A stretch of DNA of 64,000 nucleotides from contig NC_061514.1 of NCBI RefSeq assembly GCF_022539505.1, positions 39,771,769 to 39,835,768 of the forward strand, given 5' to 3'. Shown here in pieces: positions 10,852 through 21,719 of the stretch; the first letter of the stretch is position 1, and each line of letters begins with the position of its first letter. The notes beneath the pieces are model-generated. The model made no database searches, had not been told where the DNA came from, and was given only the letters and a program-made list of their open reading frames with translations. The DNA is from Lolium rigidum. Taxonomy: Eukaryota > Streptophyta > Magnoliopsida > Poales > Poaceae. The position numbers and the translations under genes are program-made.

Positions 10852-12757
10852 AATAACCTTTTTCTAAAACTCGATGCAGCGTCCCTGACAGCGCTTAAAT
10901 TCTGGTGACCAATGTCAAGCATTTGATATCCAGTACAAGAGCTGTCAGGGCCAATAGATAAAGGTGTGGCATGATCAGTCAACTGAACATTATCGCCATC
11001 TAAAGAGACAGGTAAAATAGTAACAGGGTTATCTCTAGCAAACTTAAGATTCTTACTAAGTTCAGCATCAATCAGATTTTGAATAACAGTGACATTATCT
11101 GATGCATCAACACCTATTGAAATATTAAATTTTTTGGACATGTTATTAAGAACTTCTGGAGGCGGAACATGGAAGGAATTACCTCTGAAGCAGGGAGGAA
11201 TCTCAAGATTCTTTCGCTTCTGGTACTCTTGATCCTTCTCAATAATATTCACATCACCATGGTTTCTAGTAGTCATCTTCTTATCAGCAATCACAGTGCC
11301 CCACACTTGTTTCTTATCTTTAGGAAGAACATTCACCACACCAGGCTTGATAGCAGAGTTGGAGGAAAAGATTCTTCCGAGTGGACCCAGCTCTGTCAAT
11401 GATATCTTGAGGCAAGAGTTCCATTTCACCATCATCATCCATCGACACACAGTCATCCGACAGATCCTCGTCAGTTTCAGCCAGGTTAAAATTATCCAAG
11501 ACCTGAGAGCAATACACCGCACCAGCAGACTTCTCAAAGGAACCAAGAGCATCTTGAGTAACACGATCAGCACAAGGGATTTCAAAATCCCAGACTCGTC
11601 ATCTACTTTAGAGTAATCGAATTTATTGGGCACAGATAGCAAACTGGCAGGTGAAACACACTGCCATTCATCTTCACAAGACTCACCTTGCCAACTTTTA
11701 CAATCTGACGAAGGAAGAATCAATCTCACATCATCCAGTTCCAATTCCTCCCAGCAGTTAGACACTATATGAGCAGTTCTATGTCCAGGAATTGGCGAAA
11801 CAATAGCACCAAACCTCATATTTGGAGATTGGCTATGGTCATCAGTATCCATCAAACGTCTGGCTTCTTCTACATCTTCGAGATCATCAAACCCTTCACC
11901 ATCAACCCCTTCTTCACCTGGGTCTCTTCACCATCATCATCCTCTTCATCTACTTGCTCAACCCTGGCCCTCTTCAACTTTAATCTTCAGAAGATATAAT
12001 TTACGTTCCATTTCCATAATTCGTTCTTTTGGAATTTTAACTGGGTCCCTACATGCTACGTGCAGCCTAACCTCAGCATAAAATCTTTTGAAGAACGGGC
12101 CCCAGTCAACGTCCATCAAGTTTTCCAGGCACATTTTTCGGCGGCAACCCACTGACTAGAATCCAGACAACCGGCAATTCAGCCAGTGGCTTACAGTCAC
12201 CATCCCACTCCAGAATCTTCAGAGTGACCCCTTCCGTCTCAAGATCGAAAGCAGGAAACTCAATAAGCTCAGGCACATTCCTCGATGGAGGAAACCTAAC
12301 TAGAAAGTTCTTATCATCTACACTTCTAATTTAACATGGCCATTTCCTGTGTTTGCAAAAAATTGCATTCAAGTTCTTCTTTAGCTCTTGCACATTAATC
12401 TCACCTTTCCTGACATTGACAATTGCACAGTTTTGAATATTAACCCATTTGGTTACCTCCTCAGTTGGCGAATCAATATGATAGAAACCGAGGCCACTAC
12501 TTTCACTACCAAAGTAAGCAGCACATGGGTGCAAAGAGAACCAATCTGGACATTGGTGCACGGGGTGATCAGAAGAATTACATATGAAGCAAACCTTTGG
12601 CTTGATGCAGTTTCCCACAAAGTGCCCAGGGTCACCACAATTGAAGCACACCATCTTGAAGTAACGAGACTCCATCACTTGTTCAACATGCAATGGGGAA
12701 GACGGGGAAGGCTGTAGCTGAGGCTCAGACGATCCCGAGGAAAAGTCTTGTTGGTTC
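10848..12757 (-). pseudogene. LINE ORF1 (RNA-binding protein), 5'-truncated
   Basis: Read on the minus strand from 12757: two zinc knuckles (CFNCGDPGHFVGNC and CFICNSSDHPVHQC, about 12640-12550), then a DUF4283-like region (KRFYAEVRLHVACRDPVKIP, about 12100-12040) and an acidic C-terminal part (11855-10848, frame from MMDTDDHSQ to a TGA at 10850-10848). This is ORF1 of a plant L1, which binds the element RNA. The N-terminus is absent here but present in the second copy at 14563-15890. Stops and frameshifts separate the parts. Confidence 0.7.
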
Positions 12758-13410
12758 AGTAGGACTGTATCTAGCACTGATGAAGTCCACAAAACTATTC
12801 ACACTAGCCACCTATTCGGGTGTAAATAGTATACCATTCATCACCCATCTTCTATCAATCTGGTCAACAATTAATGTTCATACTGTTGGAACGCTTCACA
12901 TGTCAGAAGTTTATTGATAAAATCATATATATCTACATACATAATCTATATCGTATTAAAATATACTTTATGATGGATACGATGGTGTTAATTTGAGACT
13001 CTAAATGTTGATAGTTTTTCGCATAAATTTGGTCAAAGTTCACCCGGCGGTTTGACTTCAAAAATCTTATAAATATTTTGGCATAGAGAGTACAGTAATA
13101 TACTACTCCATAAAGAATGGATCGAGGGACTATATGCTAGGGACTTACTATGGCTGCCGGAGAGCGAAAACAGAGATTTGTCGGGGGCAGTCTGGCGACA
13201 GTCAAGAGGTGCACGCCACGGAGGGCGACGGCGATAGATCCGCTCTCGCGTGCCAGAGAGTGTCAAAGTGATACGGCGGCGTGACCGGCAATGGATCTAC
13301 TTAGCTCACTGTCATTGGCTATTCTCCCGCTGTGAACTAAACAATGTGGTGAACCGTGAACTAAACAATTTGGTGAACTCCCCTCCGGCCGAATACTATT
13401 TGTAAGACGC
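12758..13410. other. No gene; degraded Stowaway-type MITE near 12945-13112
   Basis: No convincing ORF. At 12945-13112 the phrases tatgatggatacgatggtg, aaatgttgatagtttttcgc, aatttggtcaaagttcacc and tactactcc match the body of the common grass Stowaway (Tc1/mariner) MITE, without intact TA-bounded ends. The remainder (12758-12940, 13113-13410) is unassigned. Confidence 0.45.
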
Positions 13411-14562
13411 GAACACTGTGTTTTTTTTCAAGGTGTCTCCCGCCGCTTTCACGAGCTGGGGCGCACGGGTAAACAACTCGTTCAGCCAAGGCATGCTACT
13501 GAGAAATAAGACAAAGTATGCTAACTGGGTCCAGTAGAACAGTGTTCTAGACTGAGTGACGTTCCCCAGAGTTAATGAAGTATTTGTCCCCATCAGCAGC
13601 CCAGCCCAAAATAGTTTTACGAAATAAGCCTTTGTTGTCATCAAACCTGCTTATTTTGTACCCGTGGGCCCGACGGGAATGGCACCAGAGACCCACGTAG
13701 GCCCGCCATATTATGTAGGCCCACCAAGCTCTAGCATGCGGGGCCACGACAATTGACCAATCTCCATGTGGGCCCGATGGGAATGACACCTGGGATCCAT
13801 GTAGGACCGACAAAGTATGTAGGCCCAGCAAGCTCTGACACGAGGTCCCACCAATCTCTGACATGCGGGCACACCAAAGCTCTGACATGCGGGGCCACGC
13901 CACATCTCCATGTGGGCCCGACGTGAATGGAACCTGGGAACCACGTAGGCCCGACGTATTATGTAGGCCCAGCAGGCTCTGACCTGCGGGGCCATGCGTC
14001 CAAAATTGACGGCAGGCAGACGTGCGCAAAAAGAATTGGCATGTCAACTGACATGTGGAGGCCATGTTGGTGGTACTGACAGGTCTAGTCCACTTAGCAT
14101 GCTGGGAGGCTGTCGAAACGGGCGGCCCTACGCAGGTGGGTCGTGTCGGGACCTGACATGCAGGCCCGAGTGCTGCAGGCTAGGTACATGTGTGCAGATA
14201 GTGGTTGTCTCCCCTTACAAATATGGGTCCTAGTGCTGCAAGCCTTGGACTGTTGTGCGGGCAAACAGAAAAGTATGTGAACAGAAGTGTGCAGAGTGTG
14301 TCCATCAACCCGAAGCCCAGTTGTTGTGACGCCCCCTGGCGAGTCCATAGTTCGGGCTGCCCACCACCCGCGAAACGGTCATTTATGCACAATCGTTGAC
14401 GTTTAGACCTCGCCCGTCACTAATTTTTCGGGCCGAGCGACCCAAATCGCCATCTGTGACGCGAAAACGCCGTATCGTCATAGAAAAAGACAATCGTTGA
14501 CGGATTTCTCAAAAGTCAGTATCAAACCGTCATTGAAGACTCATATGTTACTAGTGAAACCT
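13411..14562. mobile_element. Unclassified DNA-transposon-like segment with GGGCCC repeats
   Basis: The section 13660-14000 holds three degenerate repeats built from GTGGGCCCGA, CGTAGGCCCG, TATGTAGGCCCA and CTCTGACATGCGGGGCCA. The right part (14380-14562) alternates cgtcaacgattg, cgtcatagaaaaag and ccgtcattgaag, typical of subterminal DNA-transposon sequence, and ends ACTAGTG next to LINE homology. The left end was not found. A minus-strand frame at 13644-13396 (begins MMTTKAYFVKLFW) might be a captured gene piece but matches nothing I know. Superfamily (Mutator or CACTA) is undecided. Confidence 0.35.
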
Positions 14563-15890
14563 CATATTTGGAGATTGGCTATGGTCATCAGTATCCATCA
14601 AACGTCTAGCTTCTTCTACATCTTCGATATCATCAAACCCTTCACCATCAACCCCTTCTTCACCTGGGTCTCTTCACCATCATCATCCTCTTCATCTACT
14701 TGCTCAACCCCTTCAACTTTAATCTTCAGAAGATATAATTTTTGTTCCATTTCCATAATTCGTTCTTTTGGAATTTTAACTTGGTCCCTACATGCTACCT
14801 GCAGCCTAACCTCAGCATAAAATCTTTTGAAGAACGAGCTCCAGTCAACGTCCGTCAAGATACCCACACACGAGGCATCCCGGGCAAAAGTTCTCCAGGC
14901 ACATTTTTTTGGCGGCAACCCACTGACTAGAATCTAGACAATCAGCAATTCAGCCAGTGGCTTACAGTCGCCATGCCACTCCAGAATCTTCACAGTGACC
15001 CCTTCCGTCTCAAGATCGAAAGCAGGAAACTCAATAAGCACAGCCACATTCTTCGATGGAGGAAACCTAACCAGAAAGTTCTTATCATCTACACTTCTAA
15101 TTTGCCATGGCCATTTCCTGTGTTTGCAAAAAAATTGCATTCAAGTTCTTCTTTAGCTCTTGCACATTAATCTCACCTTTCCTGACATTGACAATTGCAC
15201 AGTTTTAAATATTAACCCATTTGGTTTCCTCCTAAGTTGGCGCATCAATATGATAGAAACCGAGGCCACTACTTGCACTACCAAAGTAGGCAGCACGTGG
15301 GTGCAAAGAGAACCAATCTGGACATTGGTGCACGGGGTGATCAGAAGAATTCCATATAAAGCAAACCTTTGGCTTGATGCAGTTTCCCACAAAGTGCGCA
15401 GGATCACCGCAATTGAAGCACACCATCTTGAAGTAACGAGACTCCATCACTTGTTCAACATGCAATGGGGAAGACGGGGAAGGTTGTAGCTGAGGCTCAG
15501 ACGATCCCGAGGAAAAGCCTTGTTGGTTGTTGAACATAGGTTGATGGAATTCAACATGTTGTTGGTACTGATTACCCTGACGGTTGGTAGCTTGCTGCGA
15601 GAACTGGCTGACACCCTGATTCTACGCAACCAGCCTAGACATCAGATTTTGCTGGCGCGGTGGAGGAGGTTGCTGCTGCAGATTGGAAACAAACTGACCT
15701 TGCACGAACTGGCCTTGCTGAAACTCATTCCTATTTTGATAGTTCTGATTGCGAGCACAGGACGCGGGCCAGGGGGCCGCGGAGCTTGCAGAGGAGCAGG
15801 AAGCACAGGACCGGTCGGCACGGAAGGCGGCATAGGAGGAGGACGGGGAGGTTGAACACGGCCCCGACCTCGGCCTTGATTCCCAGCCAT
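14563..15890 (-). pseudogene. Second LINE ORF1 copy with intact N-terminus
   Basis: Minus-strand ATG at 15890 starts MAGNQGRGRGRVQPPRPPP, a basic Pro/Arg-rich head, followed by the same zinc knuckles (CFNCGDPAHFVGNC, CFIWNSSDHPVHQC, the second having lost one cysteine), the segment FLVRFPPSKNVAVLIEF and KRFYAEVRLQVACRDQVKIP. Bases 14563-15525 parallel 11813-12757 closely. Homology stops abruptly at 14563. The copy is broken by frameshifts near 15600 and 15240 and a stop near 14930. Confidence 0.7.
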
Positions 15891-17190
15891 GGGAGCACGA
15901 CGCACAACCTCAACGAACGACGATGGATTCCCACGCCTCAGATTAGGAACTCGAATAACCTTCGGGACTTGGTGCAATCCGTCAAATCTCGACGCAACGA
16001 AGCAATCCGTGAGTGAGAATTGACCCGAATCAGCTAAGTCCTTCCGAATCCAACAAATCAAAGAGGAACTCGCAGGGGGAGATGGGGTGTGGTGGCGAGG
16101 AGGATGGGAGGGGATAGACCAGAGCTGACTAAAAAAGTCTTCAATCGATTCCTCTCTGGACCTAGACCCCCGCAGGGATGGCAATGGGCCGCTTACCTGC
16201 CGGGTAAAACCTAATAGGAGTACGAGTATGGGACAAAATATTACCCATGAGTTTGTAAATAGAAAAAATAGCATACCCATCGGGTAGAGTGGGTACGGGT
16301 ATGGGATCGTAGAATCCTTACCCGTATACCCATGTACCCATTAAATTTAAAAAGTGGGCCGTCGTAATTTTCTAAACTACTTAATTTATCCATAATCATG
16401 CCTTCATGTTGCTAGGCTGAACCACACGAGGCTTTCCGGTCTCACAATCGCGGGTAGGTTAGTGAGGATTAGACCCCTATTTACGAGTGCTTCACTTCTT
16501 GTCATATTTTTTAGATCAATTTGATGTGTTGTAAGTGCGGATATTTTTACCCGCGGGTACCCATTTACCCTGCCGGGTGACAGGTATGGGAAAAACTTGT
16601 ACCCGTTGACGGGTATGGGTACGGGTGATAGGTAAGGATGAAAGTGACGGGTACGGGTATGGGATGACTCTACCCGTACCCATACCCTGCGGGTGCCATC
16701 CCTACCCCCGCTGACCAAACCCTAGATCGGAAGCACCGCTCTGGATCAATCCAAAGGTGCAGGCGGTGCCAGATGGAGCCAATCCAGAGCTCACCCCATG
16801 ACAAGGCATGGCGACGCCGACAAGTGGGCGCACTGCTTGAAACGTCCATAGACCGCCTTGCATCAGAAATAGGCAAAGGAGGGAACTCCGCTTCATCCGC
16901 TAGCCATGGCGGAACTGGAGCGCAACGATCAGGCCCCGGTGAGATGTCGGAGAAGCACCGGGGCACGGCAAAGTATCAGCCGGTGCAGATGCACTAGCGT
17001 GAGCACCCGGCCCTGATCGTGGGGATTCCCCCTCCGAGCCTCAGCCACCAAAGCAGAAGAGCTTCGTCCACCCACACCAGCACCAGCGCCAGAGTGGGCG
17101 AGTTCACCGCGGGAATGGAGCCGTCGGCGAGGGCGGGTGGTGGGGCGGAGCGGGGAGCAGCGAGTTGCCATGGGAGCCGCCTCTCTTCTC
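15891..17190 (-). other. Probable LINE 5' leader, no gene
   Basis: GC-rich sequence upstream of the ORF1 start, interrupted by the hAT MITE at 16174-16703. No frame here has support; the frame at 16773-16997 looks like chance in GC-rich DNA. An L1 5' UTR is the likely identity by position. The 5' end of the element is placed only roughly, near 17190, where base composition changes. Confidence 0.4.
16174..16703. mobile_element. hAT-type MITE
   Basis: 530 bp with imperfect inverted ends AGGGATGGCA and TGCCATCCCT, flanked by a perfect 8 bp TSD ACCCCCGC (16166-16173 and 16704-16711), the TSD length of hAT elements. Inside, many copies of TACCCGTACCC/GGGTACGGGT form internal inverted repeats. No transposase is present. 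It inserted in the LINE leader. Confidence 0.93.
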
Positions 17191-17747
17191 TAATAATGAC
17201 ATGTTTTGTATGTACGAAATTTTTTTTTCCGATGCCATGTTTTGTATGTACAAATATTGGGCTATACAATTAGTCTAGTTCTCAATCAACTCATGTTGAA
17301 TAAACATTTCAACACACTACGGCTAATCTTGTTGTTTTCATGAATAAAAAAAGATGTATTGCAGTTAAGCAGATTATCTTACTAAATGGTGTACTCTCCC
17401 TTCTTTGTCATCCTATGGGCTCGGTATTTCTAGCATTCGATGATACGTTTAAATGTTCATAGAAGGATAACTTAACTTTATGAATTCACTACAAAATACA
17501 TCGTCCATGATTTTTTCTAGGGAATATTCCTAACACTTTGCAGATAGGTTGGTGGAGGGGTACGTGCTGATAATGTCTTCCACAACCTTTGCTGGCAAGT
17601 CTGGTCCAAGTGCGTGGAGTGAGAGCATAGTCCAAATAGTCATACATGCAAATCAATCAAAGATGCAAAAGTTAAAGCAAACCAAAAAAAAAATAGTGGG
17701 AACTGATCTTTATTATTAATCGGTGTATGAAAGAGAAGGATACCCTA
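17191..17747. other. No gene recognised
   Basis: AT-rich sequence. A short phrase gacatgttttgtatgtac (or gccatg... variant) occurs twice at 17199-17252, a small local duplication. Nothing else is recognised. Confidence 0.5.
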
Positions 17748-19247
17748 TCTTTTTTTTTTACACTAGTAATTGTGTACGTGCAATGCACGTGTAATCTTAG
17801 GTGATAAATATCATCACGTGTTAATGCCTTATTGGAAGGAAATCCACCAAAGTACCAGATGCATCCCATTCTCACAACAACTACCAAACTACAAAATTCA
17901 GTCTTATACATGCAAACCTGAAGGCAAGATTAGCCCGTGCTATGTGAAGTTATGAACATGAAGCAGGCATCTCCTCGCGACGTGGAAGTCGGCGGTGCGG
18001 CGCTGTAGGTGAAGCAGTCTGCAGATGAGAACATATGATACTTGCTATGTCAGTGGCAAACTAACGATGAACATTTTGATCTACTATGAAGCTAACTCAC
18101 GCCTTTGTTGCAAACATAAAAGGATTCCCTGTATTACATGGAAGTTACATGGAAGTATGAATAAACAACACGAAAATGAACTGAACTTTCTGATGTACAA
18201 TCTGAATCAATGCATGTTGGAGCATTCCACTGATCTAGAATGTAGAACACAAAAAAAAAAGATGAAAAAGACGCATTGCCGGATACAGTGATTGTGCTGC
18301 TAGTGGATAGGCAACTTTAGAGGATACGTTATACATTAACATGCTGCTAAAAACTTCATTTTCTTGATCCAGTGAACAAAGGGGAAATATTGCATCAGAG
18401 CATCAGAAAGTAGTTGGCAGACCTTGATTTTGCAGTGTCCAATTCGTTTGCAGGTATGCAGCGTTTGTTCTGGCGCCGTGTGGGTGCGTGTCTTCTGAAA
18501 GATGGAGTGCCAGATTCTGGAACTGAAAACACGAGCCCGTGTTCTGAAAACTAAAACAACAGACTGTAAAAAGACAGGAATCTGGGGCGTTAATTTCTCC
18601 TAAGAATTGTTATTGGGTATGCTGGGCAGTGGTCAAGCAAACAACAAACTGGATTATGGATCGTTTGTGACAGGAAACAGGATCGATTTGCTTTGAAAGT
18701 AACGAAACTGAAGAACTGTCGTCCACGACGGTAACAACAATCAGAGATGTCGACGATGTCGACCAGGAGACCAAGGGGCGGCCGGCCGGCAAGGCAGCAG
18801 TGCAGGGGATGTGATGTCGGAAGGCGATGCAGAGAAGCCGGGCGGGCTCGACAGAGCTGGGTCGACGGGCGACGAGCGACGGGCGATGTGGGATTGTGCA
18901 GAGGGGGCGGTGCCCGCGCTTGTGAGGGGCGACCCTGACGGCGCTGTAGGCGAGGGGCGACGCTGGCTGGCTGGCGGCGCGGCGTCGGCCTGCGCTTGTG
19001 AGGGACGACGCTGGCGGCGCTATAGGTGAGGGGCGACGCTGGCTGGCGGCGCGGCGTTAGCCTGAGCGACGGTGCGGCCTGAGCGACAGACGTTGTTTGA
19101 GGGATTAGGGCCGGGTGATTAGCGGGGATTGTCAGCCTGTTTAGCGCTAATTATGGTGAAGATTTGGAACGTTAGATGTCCATCTGATGGTTGTGTTCCG
19201 TTGGTTCTGCCCCCTCTGTGCTTTTTTATATTGGTATAGATATAGAT
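17748..19247 (+). mobile_element. Possible Helitron-like element
   Basis: The left edge TCTTTTTTTTTACACTAG followed by gtgtacgtgcaatgcacgtg and the right edge ending tatattggtatagatatagat resemble the ends of grass Helitron-type insertions, which leave no TSD. The required 3' hairpin plus CTRR is not clear, so the call is weak. Inside, 18745-19090 is GC-rich with a repeated phrase (ggcgacgctggctggcggcgcggcgt) and could be a captured exon, but no known product is recognised. Confidence 0.35.
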
Positions 19248-19312
19248 GACTATTTTGGTCCCTGAGACTAATTATATATAAAAAAATAGTAGTGGCATTA
19301 ATGTGCATTAAT

Positions 19313-19427
19313 GTGCAAAATTAGTAGTAGTAGAAATTATATGCATTAATTTGTTATATATAGGGCGGCCGCATCGTGACCGCCCTAATTTGTTAATACA
19401 CATAATTGCTACTACTAATTTTAGCAC
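19313..19427. repeat. 115 bp foldback upstream of the cysteine-rich gene
   Basis: Arms pair over most of their length: GTGCAAAATTAGTAGTAG on the left against CTACTACTAATTTTAGCAC on the right, closing on a GGGCGG...CCGCCC stem around a loop near 19371. It could be a small palindromic MITE or a hairpin RNA source. It ends about 70 bp before the TATA-like box of the next gene. Confidence 0.7.
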
Positions 19428-19494
19428 ATCTTATCTATTCTATTGCATTAATCTTATTTTAATATAAGAGTAATAAGCACTCATGTCACATCCA

Positions 19495-19504
19495 TTATAA
19501 AAGG
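19495..19504 (+). promoter_or_regulatory. TATA-like box
   Basis: TTATAAAAGG, about 94 bp before the ATG of the cysteine-rich peptide gene. It would place transcription start near 19530 and leave a 5' UTR of about 60 bp, a normal plant arrangement. Confidence 0.5.
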
Positions 19505-19588
19505 TTGTTATTTCTCTTTCACAACCCACAAGTAAAATAACCAACCATATAGAACATTTCCTATTGATCAGCACCACATCTGAGGAGG

Positions 19589-19944
19589 ATGACGATGAGA
19601 TCTGCCGTTGCGATGCTTATTTTGACCCTCTCATTCGTTATGATTTCATCTGGTAGGTACTTAGAACTTCTTGTCCTTGATCATGTTTGTACTTTACTCA
19701 GTTATTTTTTGCAAACCTTGGTCAGAGTGTGTTAATGATTTTGTACATACATTGTGCAGATTTGGCGGAAGCATGGTGTAATAATACAGTCGTCCCCATG
19801 CATGAAAAGAATTGCGACCAAAAATCTTGTGGGAATGTATGCGAGGAGGAGAGGAAGCATATGGTGTGCCCAGATTGCGTCCATGTAAATGACACCACGT
19901 GCATTCACAATGCTTGCTTCTGTGGAATATGCTCAAATAATTGA
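19589..19944 (+). CDS. Defensin-like cysteine-rich secreted peptide, two exons
   Basis: Two exons, 19589-19652 and 19760-19944, are separated by a 107 bp intron with GT (GTAGGT) and AG (TTGTGCAG) borders in phase 1. The joined product has 82 residues. Residues 1-26 form a signal peptide (hydrophobic core AMLILTLSFVMISS, probable cleavage after AEA), and the mature 56 residues hold ten cysteines at 28, 40, 45, 49, 58, 61, 69, 74, 76 and 79. The C-x3-C (45/49) and C-x-C (74/76) spacing, and an intron at the end of the signal peptide, are hallmarks of plant defensin-like peptides with a cysteine-stabilised alpha-beta fold. It should be secreted to the apoplast; defence or reproductive signalling roles are known for the family, but which applies here cannot be told. 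The reading frame is intact. Ten cysteines rather than eight is unusual. No other host gene is nearby. Confidence 0.75.
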
Positions 19945-19988
19945 ATTTCCCTACAAGGGATCGGGGGACATGTACTTTTAATTACAAA

Positions 19989-19994
19989 AATAAA
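19989..19994 (+). terminator. Poly(A) signal candidate
   Basis: AATAAA 45 bp after the stop codon of the cysteine-rich peptide gene, a suitable distance for a plant near-upstream element. Confidence 0.4.
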
Positions 19995-20089
19995 ACAAAG
20001 CTATATAAAAAAGGTTCCCCTGTAGAAGAAGAATTATTATAGGATTGTCCTCGATCAATATACAACTATTCTTTCAATGGAATTGTGCG

Positions 20090-20126
20090 TGTACGTGTGT
20101 GCGCGCGCGTGCATGTGTGTGTGTGC
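20090..20126. repeat. TG/CG microsatellite
   Basis: Alternating purine-pyrimidine run (gtgtacgtgtgtgcgcgcgcgtgcatgtgtgtgtgtg type), able to form Z-DNA. It lies just 3' of the cysteine-rich peptide gene. Confidence 0.85.
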
Positions 20127-20689
20127 TGGACGGATAACTTCAACAAAAGGTCACGTACACTAAGGCCTTGTACGTAGGTCGATCGAGTTCTAGGCCAGAC
20201 ACATACATTTATTCTCAAGCAAATCCATAATATTTATAAAGTTCATCTCCACTAAAATACATTTAATATTTGCAAGCTTCAAATTGGTGCAGCCATGTCA
20301 TCCTAATTAACCTATCCATCCTATTGCAGATACAGGGATGTTTTTTTAACACTGCAAATACAGGGACATTAGTTGGCCAAGGCTGCACGGTCGGATTGGT
20401 CTCCCGATGTGTGACCGTTCTACCCATTCCCTTTCGTTTCTCTTTTTAGTTTTCCTTTGTACTAGTAAAATGCCCGTGCGTTGCCATGGATGAAAATACA
20501 TGTAACAAAATAACAATTTGTTTCAAAAATTATACTTGTTTCTAACAGCCCGTGCTCATTGCTGCAACATAACAAAAACAATTTATATGACGATGAAATA
20601 AAAATTCTTCATGTTCTATGCCATATTATATTGCCCTACATTCTAAGCTACCATCTTATACACCCCCCAAGCTCCATACTATCTCTCAT
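20127..20689. other. No gene; left part of an older TE split by the CACTA
   Basis: From 20461 the sequence ACTAGTAAAATGCCCGTGCG with a following gttgcc phrase is a common terminus of grass Helitron or related elements. Its continuation past the CACTA at 38955 was not resolved. No ORF of note is present. Confidence 0.35.
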
Positions 20690-21292
20690 CACTACAGGAA
20701 AACGGTACGGTGCCGACGGTTATTACCGTCGGCGTAGCAAGTAAAACCGTCGGCATAGGTCTATGCCGACGGTTACCGTCGGCGCGTCATTGTCGGCATC
20801 GCTGCTCGCCGGCATAGCCGGAAAACCGTCGGCGTAGCTTCACCGTCGGCATAGCTCGATACACCGACGGGGTTCCTTGGCCGTCGGTATCGCTTGGCCG
20901 TCGGCGCGCCACCGCTAACGGAGCTCAGTTAACGGCCGGGAGGAGCTACGCCGACGGTGTAACCGTCGGCATACGTGCAACGTGGCGTCTTCTGGTGGCT
21001 CCTTGCCACCGGCTGCAGCCAGCAATGCAAGCCCTATGCCGACGGTTATACCGTCGGCATAGGCGGGCGACGTGGCCTCTTCTGGTGCCCGCGGCGTGCA
21101 CCTAGATCCGTCCAGCTGTAGGGTCTATGCCGACGGTTAAACCGTCGGCGTAGCTCCACGTGGCACGTTCTGGGGTGCCGCAGCCACCTATCACCGCCCC
21201 TATGCCGACGGTTAAACCGTCGGCACCTTTGGTATGTTCGCTATGCCGACGGTTCGCTGTGCCGACGGTTAAACCGTCGGCATAGGTGCCCC
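20690..21292. repeat. CACTA subterminal repeats, left end
   Basis: More than a dozen copies of TGCCGACGGT or its complement, mostly as head-to-head pairs separated by a few bases (TTAAACC, TTATACC), interspersed with GC-rich spacers of 60-100 bp containing TCTTCTGGTG. They are probable transposase-accessory binding sites and would fold as hairpins. A lone pair at 31277-31301 and a set at 38579-38954 match. Confidence 0.9.
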
Positions 21293-21398
21293 AGTTTTTT
21301 TGTTTTCGGGTTTTTTTGCTCTGGTTGCAGTTTTAAATTCACATTATTGCATACAAATATCAATACATATGTCACATAACTCAACCATTTCAACGATA

Positions 21399-21495
21399 CA
21401 TAACTCCAACATCCATCCATACATATGTCAAACATGTCATCGGTACATAACTCCAACATCCATCCATACATATGTCAAACATGTCATCCATAACT
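21399..21495. repeat. 49 bp direct repeat in CACTA 3' region
   Basis: The phrase cataactccaacatccatcc plus atacatatgtcaaacatgtc occurs twice in tandem, with a third partial copy after 21490. It lies just 3' of the second transposon gene. Confidence 0.75.
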
Positions 21496-21719
21496 TAAAC
21501 ATCCACGCATGTAACATAGGTCTAACATCCTGGATCACCGGTCATAGACAACATGCCATGAACTAAGCAACATCCATACATAATCAAGAGATAGTATCAA
21601 CAGGTCATCCTGGATCACCTTCGAGAGCATCATCACTACAAAATGGAAGACAACACCAATTAAGCATGGATATTTGTGCAAATAAAAGTCCGTGAATGAA
21701 GAAATGATCAAAGTCATCC

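Larger units (their letters stand above)
2760..12757 (-). mobile_element. L1-type LINE, 5'-truncated and broken by insertions
   Basis: Once elements C (3636-6976) and D (8279-10729) are removed, the remaining pieces join across exact TSDs into one minus-strand L1-type element: ORF1 with zinc knuckles (12757-10848), endonuclease (10851-10730 then 8278-7936), reverse transcriptase (7935-6977) and a C-terminal zinc-binding domain (3635-2786). The remaining length is about 4.2 kb, short of the 6-7 kb of a full plant L1, because the 5' end is missing and the segment between endonuclease and RT is deleted. No poly(A) tail is visible at the 3' side, where the LTR at 2086-2759 adjoins. Confidence 0.8.

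Noticed and set aside
12801..14562. A complete CACTA element between CACTAGCC (about 12813) and ACTAGTG (14562)
   Set aside because: The supposed ends match only in the first six bases, and no shared subterminal motifs or TSD could be seen.
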